This document shows positions 59,711 through 64,000 of a DNA stretch of 64,000 nt, in pieces (the stretch's first letter is position 1; each line of letters starts with the position of its first letter). The stretch covers positions 1,178,001 through 1,242,000 of the forward strand of contig BTPP01000004.1 of assembly GCA_037102815.1 (NCBI GenBank), written 5' to 3'. The notes beneath the pieces are model-generated. The model was given only the letters and a program-made list of their open reading frames with translations. It had not been told where the DNA came from and did not search any database. A program made the position numbers and the translations under genes. The DNA comes from Neurospora intermedia (lineage: Eukaryota > Ascomycota > Sordariomycetes > Sordariales > Sordariaceae).

Positions 59711-62700
59711 TAGGGAAAAAGGGAAAAACAAAGTTTGCGGACCGGTTCGGCAGAGAAAAGTCGACTTCTGCGGCGGGATCTGATCGAAAGAAGGTAGCAC
59801 CGACTATAACAAACCCGGGGAACGGAAGCTGGGATGCTGTCGCAGGTAGGCCAGCAGTGGCCGGGATGGTGATTTGCAATCCGGGGGCTGTTGGGCTCTT
59901 TCAGCAGAGGAATTTGGGATGCAGTAATTGGCGGACTCCACACTTTGTTGCCCCCGAAGACACCTTCAGAGGCTCCACGAGACTCTCCAGACTCCAACAG
60001 AGGCTCCAGACAGGCTCTAACGGCTCCAATCACCCCAAGCAACTAGCAACGACACTGCTCCACTTCTCCTCGATCTAGGTTGTATTGGAGACTAAGGTAC
60101 CTGGTAGTACGTATGGAGAAGGGGCACAGAAGGGGGTTACTGCGTGCCGGTGAATCACTATCAGAGACTCAGGGTGTGTCTGGCCATGTCCCTGGCCGAA
60201 AGTAGAAGTAGTCAAGAGCATGCAGAATAATATGACTGGTAAAAGTGTTGGATAGAGTGAGTTAGTGCAGAGAGAAAGGATGAGCCTGAGGAGGAGAAGG
60301 AAGTGGAAGGGGGAGCTTTGGGAGCGCGGTTCTCGGCACCCCGGAAGGAAAGGCCGGCTGACAATTGATTGGCGTGGTTGTGTGTGTGGGAGACCAACTG
60401 GGGTGTGGTGTGTGTAGTGTAAGTGGACTTCCCTGAATGGACGGGGATGAGAGCCCGAACAGATGGGGATGTTGGTACACTACCACTGCGTATATCAACC
60501 CCAGGATTTCACTTCCGCCGATGTGCTCGCCAGGCCTTGTTCGTGAATGTATATGTATTGTACACTACTATATTGTCAACGAAGGAGTTGAGCGTTTGGT
60601 GTCTGAATATTTCCTTGCAACTTTGTCTAATGCATTTCTTCGGCTTCGCAAGCGGCACTTGTCTCGATTTGGATCATGGATCGCCAAGTCTAACATAAAA
60701 TCTGCGGCCCACATACATAGTGAAAAGGCGTTTTCGGCGTTAATTGTGGGGTTATATACACCAGCTGGGCGTTTCAAGGTCCAGGTCTCCGGCTGCGTCT
60801 TGCCCGTGAGCTTGAGCTCAATGCGGGCTCACTGCGGGCTCATTGGGGGGGAACGCCGATTGAGGAGAAAGCAAAGTGGTTAGGAGCATCAACGTCCATT
60901 CAGGAACCATCGAATAAAAGGGCGGGAGTAGGGTTGCCTTCTGTAGCAGCTGGTCACCCGCTGACTCTTCTCAGAACTCTGCGTACGGCGTGAATATGTC
61001 TTTGTCCGTATTACCACAGCAGTATTTTTTGTACGCCGCAGCCAAACCCTTCTCGTGACCAACCACACAACAGGCTGGACCCTATATTGGGGGTGTACTG
61101 CGTATGGCGTGGTCTTGTTGAAATGTACAGTTGTTCTGGCGAGAGCCAACGACAAGAAGACCTCAGCCGGAGATAGGGGCGCTATGAGCGAGTTGGAGTT
61201 TAAACCATTAAGATGACAGGCTGGACTTTGTGCAGGAGGATATCCACAGCAATTGGTCACTTGAGGCTTTTACGGCGCAGATGTAAGTGTAATGTATTCT
61301 AGGATGTCTCCATGTGTCAATACCAAGCTCTTTGTAAGAGACCGTGCTAGCCAAAATATAGTGTATTGACCGCGGAGAAAGGGCTAGCAGCAACCCAAAA
61401 GCCCCACGTCTGGCGAACCGATTCGATACTAACCTGCGCAAGATTTAGAAAATAACATGGACCAGATCGCCGCGTTGAGCCGATGGTGATTCGCTGGAAA
61501 TACAGCGGAGCCCCGTGTGTGATTGGCCCCGCGGTGGCAGACCGCAACCTCAGCGATCGATACCGGAGTCTGGCCAACCTGTAGAGTTCGTCTCTTGTCT
61601 ACCACTTCTCCATGCCAAATGCTGCTGCAACATTTCATCCTCTCCGGTGCGTCTGCATTGGCAGATCTTCACCTTGAAGTTCATCTGCATCATGGTTCCT
61701 GCTGCCTTGGCAGACGAGTTTGGTGGGGTTCTCCTTTATCACAACATCTCCTTGTCCACCTTCTCTAGGGGCCACATGCTTGCAAAGTCGTAAAGACAAC
61801 AAGTTTCAAACAGGGCTGTCTAAGGCCTGGGCATGCTGGCATTTTAGGGAGCCAAGCAGGGTACCGCTACCTAAAGGTATCTCCTGAGAAGATGTCCTGG
61901 GGGTCAAACATGGATCTTGTCTCTCCGACTCCGACGCCACGGTTGCTGCCGCTCAAAACCTCGTGGCAGTCTCCGACATTCGGGACCTAGAGAATTTGCA
62001 CCATCAGCCTAACCATATGGGGGAGCGCTAACACCGGAAGAGCGGATTTGAGCTCTTGAAGACGAGGGGAGAGCCTCACCAGAACTGTCACACTTTAAAC
62101 ACCTTCAAATTTCGGTGACATGGACAGCAAAGACCCACGCTACACAGCACTCGACGATCGAATGTAACAGCGGCCTATTAGGCCGAGTGCTTGAATGTGC
62201 ATAAGGGTGCGAAATTCCGAGAATACGCCGGGATTGGTGAAAACTGGTGACTGACACTTTACACATAGGATAATCTTCAGAGGTAGGTTGCTCTGGAGTC
62301 AAGCCGACGGAAAGGGAGGGACCACAGTCGCACTCAACGAAATGCTTAAACGAAGTGGGCAAGGTGAGGCAAGGCAATTGATTATTTGGACCCCCACCCA
62401 CAACTGAAGAGTGTCACTCGTTCTGAATAGGGACATTTCGTTTGCTCGTTCGAGTTTCAGTCCAATGTCCGAATACCAGCTTCACATATTGAGCATTGGG
62501 ATCGACTGTCGGAAATATGAAAATGGACAAAACAAATTTCTTGACAGTGTCAAAATCAGATGTCTGAGAATCAAAAGAAAAAGACTGCGACGGTCCTGTC
62601 CAAGAAGAGGAAAAAGATGAGTACAGTAGGCCTTCATCCCACATGGTACTTAGAGGTAGGTACTTAGGAGTATTGTCGAATGAGATCACAAACAGGCAGG

Positions 62701-64000
62701 AACGAGCAGTCAGGGCGGGCTAGCAACTTCCATGGCCCTCGGGCTGTTGGTGCATCAAGCAGCTCGTTCATTCCACTTCATAAATTCGCAATGGTCGGTG
62801 TCGCTTCACTTTACAGATTTGCAGTTGCAGACTCCGGACCATGACTGCGTGAGCCCCGCCTTGCGTACTATCGCGAAATTCCCGTCCCCATGTTGCACCC
62901 CATCCCATGCTCCCGCGTTGGCCTTTACCCAGAGCCTACTGGAAAGCGATGACGGGATTCTGATCAATCTTCCTTCTTCTTCCCACAATGTTTATCTCTG
63001 ACATTCAACCCAATTTAATCTTCTTGTCCAGCACGTTTTCACCAACTCTCGCCTTTCTTAGTTCCGACCTCCTCCTCAACATCTACCCGCCATAATTATT
63101 CCGGCTAAGCTCAACTGTCTTTGACGTTGCAAGCGCTTTGCATATGGGTACAGAGGGGCCACGGGTTGCAATGAATGCTTCGCATCCTCCCCATGTCGTG
63201 CTCTCTCGCATCCTTTGACTCTGAAGCGTCACAGTGGGCGGGAGCAGCGAGGAGGAGTGGGCAAGGCACGGTTGCGTTCACAAGGGGCCAGGCATCAACC
63301 AGGAGAGGGTCACACTGCTCGTTTATTTTGTCTTTTAGCTTGTTGCACGATTACCACACTACAAACAGTACGTGGTCGTTGAAAGCTATCGACAGCTTGA
63401 CCCGCTTGCAACAGCGGAACATCTCCTAACGAAGCCAAACAGCACATGACTCTCCTCATTAATGCTGGTATTATGGCTTTTCGCTGCAAGCTGATAAACC
63501 TTTGACCCTCCCAATTTTTAAGAGGGCAAGCACTTCAGAAGATGACTGCACCAACACTCAGGCAATGTAGCCTCCCATCAGATTTGTAGTCCATGGAAAG
63601 AAACCGAGTGGTTGGTCCAGCGGGCCCAACTCAACTCCTTCCCAATTCGGCCGCTTGAAGATGACAAGAGTGCGGTGCCATCCAGTCTCGCCACTCTTTT
63701 GATATTAGCCCTCTGCATTGCAGAATTAAGTAGGTTGGCAGTCCATACCCTTACCGACCTGCCTCTTTGCGCTGCTACACCGAGTGACTGTAGACTAATC
63801 AACAACCATTCGAGGTGTGGAGGGGTTTCTGTTCCAGCAAGCAAGGGATAATTTCTGCGCAACAGAACAAGCTTGGTATCGTCAAGAAACAAAGCTGTTG
63901 CAAGGAAGTCGTTTTTAGATAATTTTGCACAACCACTTCCAGACCAGTCAATGTTTCCCATTCGACGACCCAGCTCACACAATAGATGAATGCTTTTCGG
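59711..64000. other. 4.3 kb stretch with no recognisable gene
   Basis: Base composition is normal and not RIP-like. The longest open frames (60437-60883 plus, 60889-61260 minus, 63578-63982 minus) have no domain, signal peptide or splice-linked partner that I can find. The first part is the promoter and leader of the transcription factor gene; long upstream regions are common for such regulators. The rest may be regulatory, non-coding RNA or lie next to a gene beyond the right edge. Confidence 0.45.

Noticed and set aside
60437-61260. Adjacent open frames of 148 (plus) and 123 (minus) codons
   Set aside because: No recognisable domain and no start or splice context that stands out.

Overview
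The window is nuclear DNA of a filamentous ascomycete, most likely Neurospora or a close relative in the Sordariaceae. The signs are short introns (about 50-150 bases) with GTRNGT donors and CTRAY-type branch sites, a ribonucleotide reductase small subunit whose 410-residue length fits (from memory) Neurospora rnr-2, long low-complexity tracts inside regulatory proteins, and one AT-rich island carrying the C-to-T signature of repeat-induced point mutation (RIP). I find fifteen protein-coding genes. Exon coordinates were built by hand from open frames, splice signals and phase, and each joined CDS closes in frame. No tRNA or rRNA gene was recognised.

Layout. 1-9.1 kb: an RRM protein running off the left edge (-), a CDF metal transporter with a possible mitochondrial presequence (-), a CDK11-type kinase (+) and a secreted or membrane-anchored DUF7137-like protein (-). 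9.1-12.4 kb: no gene seen. 12.4-16.6 kb: a two-RRM protein with an Nrd1/Msa1-like N-terminus and a 10-base microexon (+), then the mitochondrial oxaloacetate carrier (-). 17.1-19.6 kb: a RIP-degraded hAT DNA transposon with a BED-like zinc finger, a DUF659-like motif and a candidate 8-bp target duplication. 20.4-28 kb: SWD2/WDR82 (+), SRP9/SRP21 (+), ribonucleotide reductase small subunit (-) and a DUF4112 protein (-). 28-30 kb: a gene-free stretch with a perfect 34-bp inverted repeat. 30-38.5 kb: DCP2 (+), D-xylulokinase (+) and an HSL-type alpha/beta hydrolase (+). 40.6-54.7 kb: NC2-alpha/BUR6 (+), an unrecognised 758-residue protein (+), a MUP-type amino-acid permease with an RGG-like tail (+) and phosphatidylinositol 4-kinase PIK1 (+). 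56.3-59.7 kb: a large Zn2Cys6 transcription factor (-). The last 4.3 kb has no recognisable gene.

The genes do not form a pathway cluster. They are a normal mix of housekeeping functions: transcription (SWD2, NC2-alpha, CDK11), mRNA turnover (DCP2), protein targeting (SRP9), dNTP supply (RNR2), pentose use (xylulokinase), transport and phosphoinositide signalling. I saw no biosynthetic gene cluster, virus-like element, CRISPR array or clearly new multi-gene system. The most interesting items are the datable hAT fossil, the 34-bp inverted repeat, two very long homopolymers (C37 and G34), the arginine/glycine tail on a membrane permease, and the unknown 758-residue protein.
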